Assembly: GCA_032716605.1 (NCBI GenBank)
Contig: CM064480.1
Location: 25,968,129 to 26,032,128 of the forward strand
Reading direction: 5' to 3'
Length of the DNA stretch: 64,000 nt
Origin: Paralithodes platypus
Lineage: Eukaryota > Arthropoda > Malacostraca > Decapoda > Lithodidae
Below are positions 31,154 through 41,889 of the stretch, in pieces; the stretch's first letter is position 1, and each line of letters begins with the position of its first letter. Under the pieces are notes generated by a model. That model ran no database searches. It saw only the letters and a program-made list of their open reading frames with translations, and was not told the DNA's origin. The translations under genes and the position numbers were made by a program.

Positions 31154-32314
31154 CAGTGGAGCCCCCATCCTAGCTGCTAATCGGTTCCGCAGAAATAGAG
31201 CTAGGATTGAAACAGCCAAGATCGGGGCACTGTTCTTATGGGGAAAATTCAATCGGTTCCGTGCTCATGCCAAAATTTGCGTCTTTTTCTATTTTTTGCC
31301 TATGAAAACATGTTTTATTGTACACAAATTAAATTTTATGCATTATACTGTATCATATAATACACCATAGAATAAGTTTTTAATAACTAGAAAAAAAAGG
31401 CCCAATATCTAAACAATTACCGCACTTTTTCCCAGTGTTAGGCTATGAAAACATGTTTTTTGTCTAGGCTACATCAAGTAGCCTAGGCCTAAATCTTATG
31501 CAATGTAAATAATAATGTAGACATGGCTAAATGACAGTCCTAACCATAAATACTGTAGATTGGAGCATTGTTTCTATCATGCGAAAAAATTTAGGCCTAG
31601 CCTAGGCCTAGGTTCTAAATTCGTCCAGCCACCCCTCAAGTACCCATTTCGCCCCAAATACATCCAATAAATATATATTATGAGGAAAAGACGTATAAAT
31701 ACGTATTATGAGAAGATTACTTACCATACAGATTTTATTATTAATCATTGTCATATTTAGCCTAGCCTAGGCTAACATCGTCTAGGCTAGGCAATTCAAT
31801 CGCTTTCGTCCGACATGGACTGGTCTTTGCTGTGTTTTGAGCATGAAATTCATTCATTGCTACCACCAGGCCAACCATCCCTATCACTAGATGTACTAGA
31901 GGTTATAATAAATGCGAGAGATAAGGGGTTCAGGCACAAAAATGCTTGCAAACGGTTGTTTTGTCAACATAGATACTAGCTAAACTGCAAGCGTCTGCTT
32001 AGTGATGACGTCATACAAAGATGGCGGCATCTTGCGCATTTGACGATCGGATCTCGGATTCACTCGGATTTTGTCTCTAAACGGCAAGCTACTGGCAGAT
32101 TCTTTCGTTATGTTAAAACAAAATTATTGTTTTTGTTTGTTTTCTAGTTTTATGTTGAGTTTTTCGTTATTTTTGAAATTTTTTCGGGTTTTGGCTGGGA
32201 TTTTGATGCGAGGAATGAGGCTTTTGGCGCGAGAATTGAAATGGGAAATATTTGGTGTGTGGTGCGAGAATTGAATCAACGAAGACCGGTGTAGCGAGGA
32301 TGGGGGCTCCACTG
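31154..32314. mobile_element. pogo-type non-autonomous element, 1161 bp, TA target
   Basis: The inverted ends CAGTGGAGCCCCCATCCT are flanked by TA at 31152-31153 and 32315-32316. The interior holds AGGCCTAGGC-rich segments (31550-31790) but no transposase. It is inserted in the recombinase C-terminus of DIRS copy B. Confidence 0.85.
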
Positions 32315-32480
32315 TATAGCTTTACGGCAGAGGGTTTAGGTGGCCTCTGGGTCACTTAGTGTTTAGATGAAGAAAAGAGAGGGGGGGGGGGGTGCTGTCA
32401 GTGTAACATAGGACACCCTAGACCCCGCCGGAGTGCGTGTGCGGAGCTTACGAGCTGTGTTACAGGGTGTAGGTGCTTGT

Positions 32481-33546
32481 TGTTACATAGCTTACATAGA
32501 ATCTGAGCAGGTTTCTTATACGCACCCTCTTTCTCTTCTTTAGTCCCCACTGTCATGCTTATTGTTCCCCTCTTCTCCACATTCTCACTCCCTCCCGACA
32601 CATACATTCTCCCTTTGTTCAACTGTAGATTATTGATCTCCTTGCTGAACTGAGTTTTGAACTCCCCCAGCTTAAATGATCTTACCTTATCAAGCATTGC
32701 CATAGGAAGCTTCTGACGCAAGATAATGACTATCATTTCCTGCGTGGTAAGCCCTAGGGTGTATAGCAATCGAGTATGGCACTCCATATTTGCCCTGAAG
32801 TTTTGTCAACTCCTCAACCTTATACTGTGGTTCTGCGAGCCCCAACAAGGCAACGACATGGGCCATCTTCAACTGCTCTCTATCCCCGTATGTGGACTCT
32901 AATAAGTGTACCGCTTCAAGATAACTACCACCCACTACTGCAAAACCCTCTATTAAATGTAAGGCCTCTCCTTCCATTTGTCCCTTCAGATAGTGAAACT
33001 TGCGGACATCATCCAAAGAGGATTCATGAACCGTAGATCGAAATACGTCCCAAAAAGCTAACCACTCAGTTAACTTGCCCCCAAATGTAGGAAGATTGAG
33101 CTTTGGGAGGTGTACAGTATATTTGGGTCAGCCCTTCTATGGGCCTCATTATCGCCTCCCTTCTTACTCGCGACAGCACGCTGTAATAGGTACTTCGCTC
33201 TAAAGACAGGTTCGTCATAGAGGGCGCGATTATCACACTCTGTAACTATCTCTTCCTCCTCTATCATGTCAGCCACAATCACCTCACTCAGAGCCGTAAT
33301 ACGACCGTGGGTAGCTTGGACGTTCTCTAATCTAGCCTCCAATTCCTCTAGTTCAGCAGTAGTGATGAAAGTGTTGACGTCCATAATTAGCCTATTTAAT
33401 ACTCCCCGAAGTCCCGCCCTTTGATTTTTAGGGGCTTTGCTCAGCACCCCACTAGACGGTGTCTCTTTATGGTCTTTATCCATTTTGCATGTGAGCCTAT
33501 AGGCTATGTATCTAAATGTTACGTTACAAAGACAACGGCAAATCAA
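32481..33546 (-). pseudogene. BEL/Pao gag, copy 2 (inverted, truncated)
   Basis: A near-identical copy of the gag at 21921, with the additional N-terminus (33546-33270: MDKDHKETPSSG and a helix-rich LEELEARLENVQ) that copy 1 lacks, so it shows the true gag start. Frames shift near 33070 and 32750. It ends in CKLCNN where the DIRS copy B 3' region begins. The protease and RT are missing. Confidence 0.85.
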
Positions 33547-33587
33547 TAGTCTAGTTAAGAGACGCCAGTCCCTTTCGGGACTTCGGT

Positions 33588-34816
33588 GAGACTTTTTCTA
33601 TTGCACTAGACATATCGAAAGCCTTCGATAGAGTCTGGCATAAATCTTTAATTTCTAAACTACCCTCCTTCGGTTTCTATCCCTCCATCTGTGCCTTTGT
33701 CTCTAATTTCCTTTCTGGCCGTTCCATAGCTGCGGTTGTGGACGGCCATTGTTCACTTCCTCACCCTATAAACTCCGGTGTTCCTCAGGGCTCTGTCCTA
33801 TCTCCTATTCTCTTTCTAATTTTTATAAATGATCTCCTTAACTGTACCTTAATTCCCATCCATTCATACGCAGACGACTCAACTTTACACTACTCCATTA
33901 GTTTTTCAGAACGCCCCAGCCAGCAATCCCTCAACGACAAACGTAATGAAGCCATAGAACTCTTAAATTCTGATCTAAATACTATTTCCAATTGGGGCAG
34001 AGAAAACCTTGTTAACTTTAATGCTTCCAAAACCCAATTTCTCCATCTATCTACCCGTCAGGATCTCCCAGCGGACTATCCCTTATTCTTCAACAATACA
34101 AAAATCAACCCTTCATCTTCTCTCAATATTCTTGGTGTCTCTTTTTCTTCTGCTCTCATTTGGAAGGACCATATTACCAGTCTTGCTAAGGCAGCCTCCC
34201 AGAAGCTGGGTGTGCTCAACCGCCTTAGGGGGTTCTTTTCCCCTGCACAGCTTCTTGCTCTGTACAGGGGCATAGTGCGCCCTTGTATTGAGTATTGTTC
34301 ACATGTGTGGGGAGGTTCCTCTCACACCGCTCTCCTAGACAAGGTTGAAAGGAAGGCCTTTCGTATCATTAACTCCCGTCCACTCACCAACTCTCTGCAA
34401 TCTCTCTCTCTCCGCCGCAATGTTGCATCTCTCGCTATTCTATCGCTACTATAATAATCAGTGTTCCTCAGAGCTATCCCAGTGCATACCACCTCCTTTA
34501 CGTAGGGCACGTGGTACCCGTCTTGCAACTCAATCCCACCCCTACTCTGTGCAACTCTCCAACCCAAGAGTGAAACGTTACTCTCAAACTTTCTTCTACT
34601 CAACATCTGAGCTCTGGAACTCTCTCCCAGAATCAGTCTTTCCCTCTTCCTATGACTTAAATTGCTTCAAACTCCGTGTGTCCAGGCATTTTGGCTCGAA
34701 CGTCCCTTGATTTTGGCCCTGTCACTCTTTCAACTATGGGGGAGGCACTCGCTATAGGCAGTTATGCCTTTTGCCTCCCTCAATCACATAGAAAAAAAAA
34801 AAAAAAAAAAAAAAAC
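33588..34816 (+). mobile_element. I/Nimb-like LINE, 5'-truncated, with poly(A) tail
   Basis: Coding starts mid-RT and ends in a 25-base poly(A) run at 34792-34816. An A-only tail differs from the short-repeat tails of the other LINEs here. The C-terminal region with LWNSLPESVFP is typical of the I/Nimb-type group in invertebrates. Confidence 0.8.
33590..34710 (+). pseudogene. Reverse transcriptase and C-terminus of the I/Nimb-like LINE
   Basis: ALDISKAFDRVWH carries the first catalytic Asp, SGVPQGSVLSPILF follows, and SYADDSTLHYS is the catalytic box. Then come LNILGVSFSS, VRPCIEYCSHVWGG and a frameshift at about 34435-34450 into FYRYYNNQCSSEL, continuing to the end. The cysteine/LWNSLP block closes the protein. 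EN, ORF1 and the RT fingers are missing; otherwise it has a single frameshift. Confidence 0.85.
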
Positions 34817-34918
34817 GGCGGACTTCTATGTTATGGAGAAAAAATAGGGTTCAATGTTAATTTAATACCACAAATTTTATTGATATATTTGAAGATAAAT
34901 ATTGAATCTATATGCTCT

Positions 34919-35150
34919 ATAGATCATAAGAAAATTTGTTTTAACCCTCGGCAAAACCTAATAAAAAAGTATGGTACCTGTACTAACATTTATTTTTCGT
35001 AACAAGGTTGTCAATACGGTACTTCCAGTTATCGACAGCTCTAAAGATCATATGAAAATGTGTTAAACCCTCGGAAAACCTAATATAAAAGTATGCTACT
35101 AAAATTTAATTTTCGTAACAAGGTTGTCAATACGGTACTTTCCCGTTATC
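34919..35150. repeat. Imperfect tandem duplication, about 120 bp unit
   Basis: Two copies (34919-35030 and 35041-35150) of an AT-rich unit with AACCCTCGG, AACCTAATA and CGTAACAAGGTTGTCAATACGG. No coding potential. Confidence 0.7.
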
Positions 35151-35310
35151 AATGTACAATCAAAGCTGAACATTGCAGAGTAAACACCGTAGACTTCATC
35201 GACTTTTATTTCACCTTCGTATAATCGACAGCCAATTTTATTTTATTTTTTTTACTAAGGGATTAGTACTCAACCAGCGGGGGTGTGGGGGCGGCAGCCC
35301 CCACCCATAA

Positions 35311-35350
35311 TAATAGGTTAGGTTAGGTAAGGTTGTTAGGTTAGGCTAAT
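35311..35350 (+). repeat. Short interstitial TTAGG-type repeat
   Basis: About six GGTTA/TTAGG-like units, partly degenerate. TTAGG is the usual arthropod telomere unit. It is preceded by a GC hairpin (GGCGGCAGCCCCC). Confidence 0.5.
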
Positions 35351-35592
35351 GTCTTTTCAAATCACTATCGGGGAACAACATCGATCGATAGGCCTTATGG
35401 GGAAAATAGATTTTCCCGAGATTTCTAATTAATTACAAACTCTATATATTGATGCAAATGAACAATTTTGTTTATAAAAAACACTCGGAAAATTTGTGGT
35501 ATTAAAATAAAAAAAATCCAAAAATAGTACACTAAATAGCAATACCTACTAATGGATCATATTGAACAAGAAAAAATGTTAGGTCAGGTCAT
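35351..35592. other. AT-rich spacer before DIRS copy C
   Basis: No ORF or repeat of note. The left boundary of DIRS copy C is not identifiable; no left ITR matching 39842-39917 is present here. Confidence 0.4.
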
Positions 35593-36659
35593 ATGTCACA
35601 GGAAGTCCGAAACGGAAAAGAAAATTATTGGGGAAAGATGAACCATGACTTTTTTGTGTATGCATCAACACCAGCCCTGCCCCCTTCCTCAGCTTCAAAG
35701 CTATTTTCTGACTGGACTAAGAATGATGGCTTTAACGACGTCAAGGCACTTTCTGCTTTGACTCCGGAATTGGATATGTTTCCGATCACAGACTCAGCCT
35801 CTAATCCAGGCTTGCAGGTGGGGCAGTTGGGCACGGGACCTTGGGTGGACTGGGAAACAGAGGCTCAAAATTTTGCCACTACTTTCACTACAAAGTCTTC
35901 TCACCAAATCCCTCAAGAGCACCATTCTTGGTTCTCTCTTCCGGTTTTTAGTGCCGGCGGAGTCCCCTCTGCTTTGTTTGATTTCTTGGCTGCCCCTAAA
36001 ATCAATTTGTGCGAATTAAAAGATCCTTTTAGCACGCCTTCCCCAACTCACCTAGACCGCGAGTTTAGGTTAAGAGGTAAAGCGTTTAGACTGTTTTCAC
36101 AATATATTGTTACTCAGCAAGTAACAAAGTCTCTGTTACGCTCTTCTCAGGCAATCGAAACTGCGGAAGTCAGGAAGGCCATTGAACTTTCCCGGCGCTT
36201 GCTTCTCCAAACTTCCATTCAGTCTTTAGGAGATTTTCGGACGGCCTTATTAGAGGCGGTTCGAGCAAGGCAGGATCTGAGGATGTTCTAGTAAAGAAAC
36301 TTCCTGACCATATTGCAAGCCAAGTAATTCTGTCCCCAGTGCTAACCCCTTCTTTGATTTCTCCAGCAGTTTGGAAGACTGTTTTCAATATGGCACAAGC
36401 ATTCAAACAAAGTCCCTCTCACCCTAAGAAGCCTACCTTTACTTTCCCTAAACCCAAACCAGTTTCGAAAGCTCAAGCTAGTGGGTCGAAGCCGTTTCAT
36501 CAGCCTAAGTCCTCTTCCACCCAGGGTCAGGCTCACAGGTACAAACAGGGTAAATTCTCAAGTAAAGGCCACAGGTTTCACCAACGACCAGGTCAGGGCC
36601 CGCCTCCAGCCAAACCCAGCCAGTCATCTAAGAGTACACCACCACCAGCAAAAAACTAA
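35593..36659 (+). pseudogene. DIRS copy C gag-like protein
   Basis: From 35593 an acidic N-part (SKLFSDWTKNDGF) leads to a helical domain with DREFRLRGKAFRLF and LEAVRARQDLR, matching copy A. A stop at 36289-36291 interrupts it. After a frame change, 36339-36659 carries a lysine, proline and glutamine-rich basic C-terminus, which would bind RNA. It has no zinc knuckle. The two parts were presumably one ORF. Confidence 0.7.
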
Positions 36660-36730
36660 GGTCTCTCTCACTCCCGGGGCCAGTCAAAGGCGTGTTGGAA
36701 CCGAGAGTAGTCTAGCCGGCGAACCCCAGT

Positions 36731-37710
36731 TTGCTAACTGGGTCGTTCCGGGCGTGTCATCGGGCATGGCCATTAAGATCATGGGCGAGGACTGTGGTAC
36801 GCAAAGGCATCACTTGGCAGTGGCTCCGGCGACCTCGCTTACGTCAGCCGACAGAGGCCACTCATGTTTCTTTAGAGGTGGAGTCACTAGTTCAGGAAAT
36901 GATAACTAAGAGTGTCATTATCCCAGTCCCCCCGACTTACCCGGTGTTTACATCCAAACTCTTTCTAGTACCAAAAAGGGACAGTATTCAGATGAGGCCG
37001 GCCTGTCTTATCTGAATCTCCACATTCACAACGTGTCCTTCAGGATGCTGACAGTGAATCAAATCAGGCTAACACTTCCGCCGGGAGGGTGGATGTGTTC
37101 ATTAGACCTGACAGATGCGTATTGGCACGTCCCGGTCAACAAGAGATTTCAAAAATTTCTGGCTTTAAGAATAATGCACCAGACTTATGTCTTTCAAAGG
37201 ATGCCGTTTGGATTAAACCTAGCGCCACGCATTTTCACAAAATTAGTCCGGCATGCCCTGATGCCCATTTTAGAACAAGGGATCAGGATCTTGTGGTATG
37301 TGGACGACTGGCTGGTGGTGGCAGAGACAGAAGAGTTATGCAACACTCATGTCAACATTACGTTAAACCATGTCAAATCTCTAGGATTCAAGGTCAACTT
37401 GGTAAAGTCGAACCTTGTTCCCTCACGAGTAATTCAGTGGATAGGGCTGGTCTGGGACACAGCGTCTCTCACTCTGAGTCAGAGTGTGGACAATCGAAAC
37501 AGGTTTCGCAAAAAACTGTTTATGTTTCTCCACAGTCTGACTACGACACGGAGACTCTGGGAATCTCTAGTCGGTTCTCTCAACTGGGTTCAACTAACTG
37601 TGAAGTTGGGCCGGTTGAAAGTCAAACGTTTAATCTTGGAGGGCAACAAATATTTCCCACTATTACCGGCGGGAAAATTATGGCCTATCCCAGCATTAAT
37701 ACACAGCTGA
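36731..37710 (+). pseudogene. DIRS copy C reverse transcriptase
   Basis: The fingers (36731-37015) contain ITKSVIIPVPP and KLFLVPKRDSIQMRP, and end in a frameshift. The palm (37033-37710) has DLTDAYWHVPV (first Asp), MPFGLNLAPRIF, the catalytic WYVDDW box and the thumb with WESLVGSLNWVQ. The RT is otherwise complete. RNase H is cut off after WVDTDAS by the deletion. A second frame is open alongside (37089-37823), as in copy A. Confidence 0.85.
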
Positions 37711-37792
37711 CTAGCGGTCTGGGCGAAGAGGGACTTGTTGCACTCAGTCATGTCATGGACCTCTCCTCCGCCGACGGTATGGGTGGACACGG

Positions 37793-38622
37793 ATGCGTCA
37801 GGGACGAACTTCGGTGGCGTTAGTTTTTCATTATTTAAACTATTTGTTTGAACAGAAACGTCTACCTGTAGTGACTCTCAAAAATCACTTAACAGCTATC
37901 AGGGTGCCATTCTTTGACCTTACAGGTCTAACCATACCACAGGCGGAGGAAACAGGTTTCATGAGAGCATGCTTCAAACTCCGCCCACCTCCCCGTCAGC
38001 TCATGCCTACCTGGTCTCTTGACAAGGCGTTATCTTTGCTTCATTCCCGTCTGTATCAGAATACGGCAGATTTTGAATTACTATTAAAAAAGGCTGTGTT
38101 CCTTATGGCTCTGGCAACAGGTAGCAGGGTGTCTGAGCAACACCCCTAATTGCATAAGGTTTGGTAGACTCAATGATTGCATTCATATTGCACCTTCCCC
38201 AGGGTTCATCGCCAAGAATGAACATAGTGACCATGTTTTCTCAGTTCACGGTACCGGCGTTGAAACGGGGTAAAGTGCACCATAATTTGTGTCCTGTACA
38301 GGCTTTAACCAAATATATGAGAGTGGCGCCTCTTAACCGACAAGGTGCTTTATGGGTATCGAGTACAGGTAAAAGGATAATGAAACGAAAAATGGCTTCT
38401 CTGCTAGTCGAAGTCATTAAAGAGAGTAATCCCGGCGTAGTGGGTAGGGCCCACGATTTACGCAAATGGGCAGCATCTTTACGTTTTCTAAAAAAAAAAT
38501 CTGTTGAAGACATAGCTACTACTCAACTATGGGCTTCAAATCATACGTTTTTAACTCGATACCTGTCGGTCGCTCTAGACAAACCATCAATGCCGTGTAT
38601 AGCGTTACGGCAAAGGGTCTAG
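37793..38622 (+). pseudogene. DIRS copy C tyrosine recombinase (N-terminus deleted)
   Basis: It starts within VALVFHYLNYLFEQ. ATGSRVSE gives the first catalytic Arg, but an 11-bp loss right after it shifts the frame. From 38161, GRAHDLRKWAASLRFL has both His and the second Arg, and HTFLTRYLSVAL holds the Tyr. Of the four DIRS copies here, C has the most complete catalytic set, but without the N-terminus and with the frameshift. Confidence 0.8.
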
Positions 38623-38727
38623 AGGGGTCTCTAAGTCACTTATTGTTTATGTTAAGAAAGAGGGGGGGGGGGGGTGCAGTCAGTGTAACATAAAACACCC
38701 TAGACCCCACCGGAGGATATGTACAGA

Positions 38728-38960
38728 GTATACGAGCTGTGATACAATGTATAAGTGTGTGATTAAAATTTCTCTGTAGTAATGCCTACGGGAAATGTGG
38801 TTGAAGTACAATGGATGTCGTACAACAATGGTTTCTTTCAGCTATGAGAGCTGTGATACAATGTGCAAGTGTTGTGATTAAAATTTCTCTGTAGTAATGC
38901 CTACAGGAAATGTTGTTAGAGTACAATGGTTGTAGTACAACAACAGTTTCTTTCAGTGGG
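38728..38960. repeat. Tandem duplication in DIRS copy C 3' UTR, period about 120 bp
   Basis: GAGCTGTGATACAATGT and TTAAAATTTCTCTGTAG recur at about 38728-38845 and 38847-38957. The - strand copy D at 52220-52385 lacks the second unit, so the duplication is specific to copy C. Confidence 0.7.
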
Positions 38961-39400
38961 ATACACTGTTGAAGCAATTTAATTTTAAGAGTTCTCGGTA
39001 GTTGCAACTCCGAGTAGCATTTTAGTAAGTACATCTGCGATAGTACGAGAATTTATTCTATTTTGTGTCTAATTTTAAGGAATATACACATTAGAATAAT
39101 GGGGTTTATATGTGCACATGTAAACATAAAGTTTTATTTTTCACCACTTAAGTTAAGTGGGGTGCCTTTAACTTTCAGATCTGGAAACAGATTCTCATAG
39201 TTACCCTTTTTTCCTCAAGCAGGCTTCTTTAAAGCACGCCCCTGCTTGTACCCCTTTTTTATATGTTGTATAAAGTTTATACATAAATATATATTTTTAC
39301 AAAGTAAGAATACTATGTGGTTGTTTGATTATCTGCCTATTCTATTTGCAATGGTTATGATATGATTACGAATGTCCCCCTCCAGTCTTAGATATCAGGC

Positions 39401-39504
39401 ATAATCGTCAATGATGGAGGGGCCACTAATAAATTATAGGTTTGACTCCTGCAAGGAGATAAAGAAAACCTAATATTTAGTAGTGCCCCCGAAATCATTG
39501 ACGA
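39401..39504 (+). repeat. DIRS copy C internal complementary region (ICR)
   Basis: GTCAATGATGGAGGGGCCAC and the mirrored AGTAGTGCCCCC/ATCATTGACGAC arms flank the junction AGGTTTGACTCCTGCAAGG. The second half is complementary to the right ITR (39842-39917). The CCTGCAAGG palindrome at the centre corresponds to CCCGTAAGGG in copy A. Confidence 0.8.
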
Positions 39505-39841
39505 CTGGGGCCCTCCCGACCATCCCCTTCCCATTCGTTGATGTATTAAGGATTTTGTTATACTTGATATGTCAGTGAAGGTGGAAGGATGCGCTAGACA
39601 GCGTCTGGTCCAAGAATCCACAGAAGTACATCCACAGAATATTGAAAGCTTATGAATAGTTATTCTTATTTTATTTTTATTTTTTATTTGTTACGAAGTT
39701 TATTCGTAGTGAGAACCCAATCATAAAGACGAACCATGAGTGATTTTGCGTGTGCTTATGATGAAGGTTCCTCTGAGCTCTGCGGCGGTAGATTCAAACT
39801 ACGCGTATGAGCGTTTGAAGAGGTAGCCTTATGTAATAGGC

Positions 39842-39917
39842 ATAATCGTCAATGATTACGGGGCCACTACTAAATATTAGGTTTTCTTTATCTCCTTGCA
39901 GGAGTCAAACCTATAAT
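39842..39917 (+). repeat. DIRS copy C right inverted terminal repeat
   Basis: It runs from GTCAATGATTACGGGG to GGAGTCAAACCTATAAT. It is the reverse complement of the right half of the ICR at 39440-39500, and the same sequence ends copy D (51354-51432). Confidence 0.85.
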
Positions 39918-39940
39918 GTATGTATGTATGTGTATATCTA
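39918..39940. repeat. (GTAT)n microsatellite at the DIRS C end
   Basis: A short GTAT run immediately after the DIRS terminus, before the CR1 linker remnant. Confidence 0.55.
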
Positions 39941-39967
39941 TTCCTCTCCTGTTTATATTTATTCCGA

Positions 39968-40435
39968 TTACTCTGTGTTCCTTCTTCTTAATCTAGCCCA
40001 AGCTGCATCACGCCTATCCAAAGCTCTTTTACATCTCAAGTTAAACCATTCTTTCTGCTTAGCAAAATTTCCATTTGTATACCTTAGGAGAAACAGATTG
40101 GTTCCTTCTCTATAAATTTCGAGGAACCTACTATATTCACCTTGTACATCTTGTTCCTTTATAATGATATCCCAATCTACTCCCTCCAAATATCTTTTCA
40201 AGGATACATAATCAGCTTTACTATAATTTAGTCTGTCATCTATATAGCTATTATCTAATATATTGTCATTACTCGAGATCAACTTCCATTTCTGTAATAG
40301 GTGATCACTTTTGCCTACAGGACATAGATAGTTTATATCACTAATTTCGTTTGGATCTTTTGTAAAAATCAGGTCGAGCTTAGAAGGTTCATTATTACCC
40401 CTCATTCTAGTATTCTCCTTCACATGTTGAGTAAG
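39968..40435 (-). pseudogene. CR1 endonuclease C-terminus and linker
   Basis: NEPSKLDLIFTK and GKSDHL are the last APE endonuclease motifs (the Asp and His of the catalytic set). They are followed by a linker with EWFNLRCKRALDRRDAAW, the block that precedes RT in CR1/Jockey proteins. It continues the endonuclease that breaks off at 41380 because of the RTE insertion. Confidence 0.8.
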
Positions 40436-40437
40436 TA

Positions 40438-41380
40438 CAATGGAGAGAGGGCATGGTTAGCAAGGGTTTAAGAGTCAATATTAACAAAACCAAGGTTATG
40501 CAATGTAGATTGAGACGAGGCAATGTGGAAAAGAGCGGTGCATACCCATGTGCAGTGTGTGGAAAGGGTGTGGGCGTTAACGCGATTCAATGTAGCATCT
40601 GTCGACGCTGGGTGCACCAGGGGAGTAAGCGCTGTAGTAGAATAAAGGTACCCCTGCCGAAGAATAAGTCAGAAATAGAGAAATTTGAGTGCGTAGTGTG
40701 CAAAGGCGAGCTTGTGTTAGGTGATGATCCTGTGGCTGTGAATTTTGGAAATGAGTCTTTGGAGCTGGTGAACAAGTTTTGTTACCTAGGAGATACCATC
40801 TCTGCCGGTGGTGGGGCCGAGGCTGTCACTGTCGCTATAATTAGATGTGGCTGGGGGAAGTTCAGAGAACTGCTGCCAAGCTTGACCATGAAAAGAATGC
40901 CTCTCCCCCTGAAGGGAAAGGTGTATGCCTCATGTGTTAGAAGTGCAATGACGTATGCCTCAGAAACATGGGCCGTTAAAGTAGAAGATGTCAACAGAAT
41001 GGAACGTAATGAGATGAGAATGGTGAGATGGATGTGTGGGGCCAGGTTACAGGATAGAATAACAAATGTTGAGCTCAGGAGACGTTTATTTATAAAGAGT
41101 ATTAGCGAGGTGATGCGTACAAGTAGACTGGGATGGTATGGACATGTGGAGAGAATGGATAAACAAAATTAGGTTAAAAAATGCAGGTCTGTGATTGTGG
41201 AGGGAGCTGCACCAAGGGGTGGACCGAGGAAGACCTGGGATCGGACTATACGTGCCGATCTCCAATCCAAAAACTTGACAAGTGAAGCAGCCCTTAACAG
41301 GGTTGCGTGGAACGCCGCCATTAGGACAAGAGACTGAAACTGCACGTATGTGTGGAGCACTCATTCTTAAAATTTGATGT
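40438..41380 (+). pseudogene. RTE-like LINE (family 1) 3' fragment inside the CR1 endonuclease
   Basis: Coding starts after the RT box: GLRVNINKTKVM, then the cysteine-rich CAVCGKG/CSICRRWVH module, CVVCKGEL and the LGWYGHVERM block. A Trp-to-stop change at 41170 splits the C-terminus, which otherwise runs to 41337. GTAAGTA/GTAGGTA-type words flank it as a possible degenerate TSD. No RT catalytic core remains. Confidence 0.85.
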
Positions 41381-41880
41381 AGGTATTCTCCGTAACCAAC
41401 TCTAATAACCGACTTCCCCAGGATCTCTGATTGGCCCCTGCATCTCCCGATTCCCAATTTACCTCACCACAGTTGAAATCTCCCACCAATATCAATCTAT
41501 TCTTTCTTAAAAGCAACCTTCTCAACGACTGAATCATATCCTCGACCATCTCTTCAAACTCGAACTCCCTCCATGCTCTGGTCTTTGGTGGCATGTAAAC
41601 TACTGCTATGTCTAGCTTTTTTCCTTTAATATCATTGAGTTCAACTGCCATTATTTCTGCCTTGTCATTATTTAATTTCACTTGCTTTGCTGTCATAGGA
41701 TTTGTAACTAATACTGCTACTCCACCTCCCCTTTTCCCCTTTCTATCATATCTCCATACATATATCCTTCACTAAACACTATATTGCTGTCAAAATCCTG
41801 GTTAAGCTTTTTCTCCGTCAAACAGACTATCTGTGGTTGATCCTTTCTTAATGATTCATCTAACTTTATCTTTTTACTGT
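41381..41880 (-). pseudogene. CR1 endonuclease N-part
   Basis: YYTNIDGINSKK, IVCLTEKKLNQDF and VVYMPPKTRAW lead to ILVGDFNCGEVNW (APE motif) and RLLELVTEN, all in usual order. The first segment is in the frame of 42271-41717, the rest in that of 41696-41367, so there is one frameshift. The gene is cut by the RTE insertion. Confidence 0.8.
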
Positions 41881-41889
41881 TTATTCCAT

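Larger units (their letters stand above)
29371..32480 (+). mobile_element. DIRS retrotransposon, copy B (RNase H to 3' region)
   Basis: It starts abruptly in the RT/RNase H border at GCGGTCTGGGCGAAGAGG (29373 onward), continues through RNase H and recombinase, and ends in the 3' untranslated region with a poly-G tract (32382-32392). The end abuts the inverted BEL gag. A pogo-type element interrupts the recombinase C-terminus. ICR and ITR are missing. Confidence 0.8.
35593..39917 (+). mobile_element. DIRS retrotransposon, copy C (internal deletion, right end complete)
   Basis: Gag (35593-36659), RT (36731-37710), then a jump from the RNase H start (37790-37800) to the middle of the recombinase (37807 onward). 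The intervening part, about 870 bp in copy B, is deleted. The 3' region contains an ICR and the right ITR. The element is 5'-incomplete. Confidence 0.85.
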
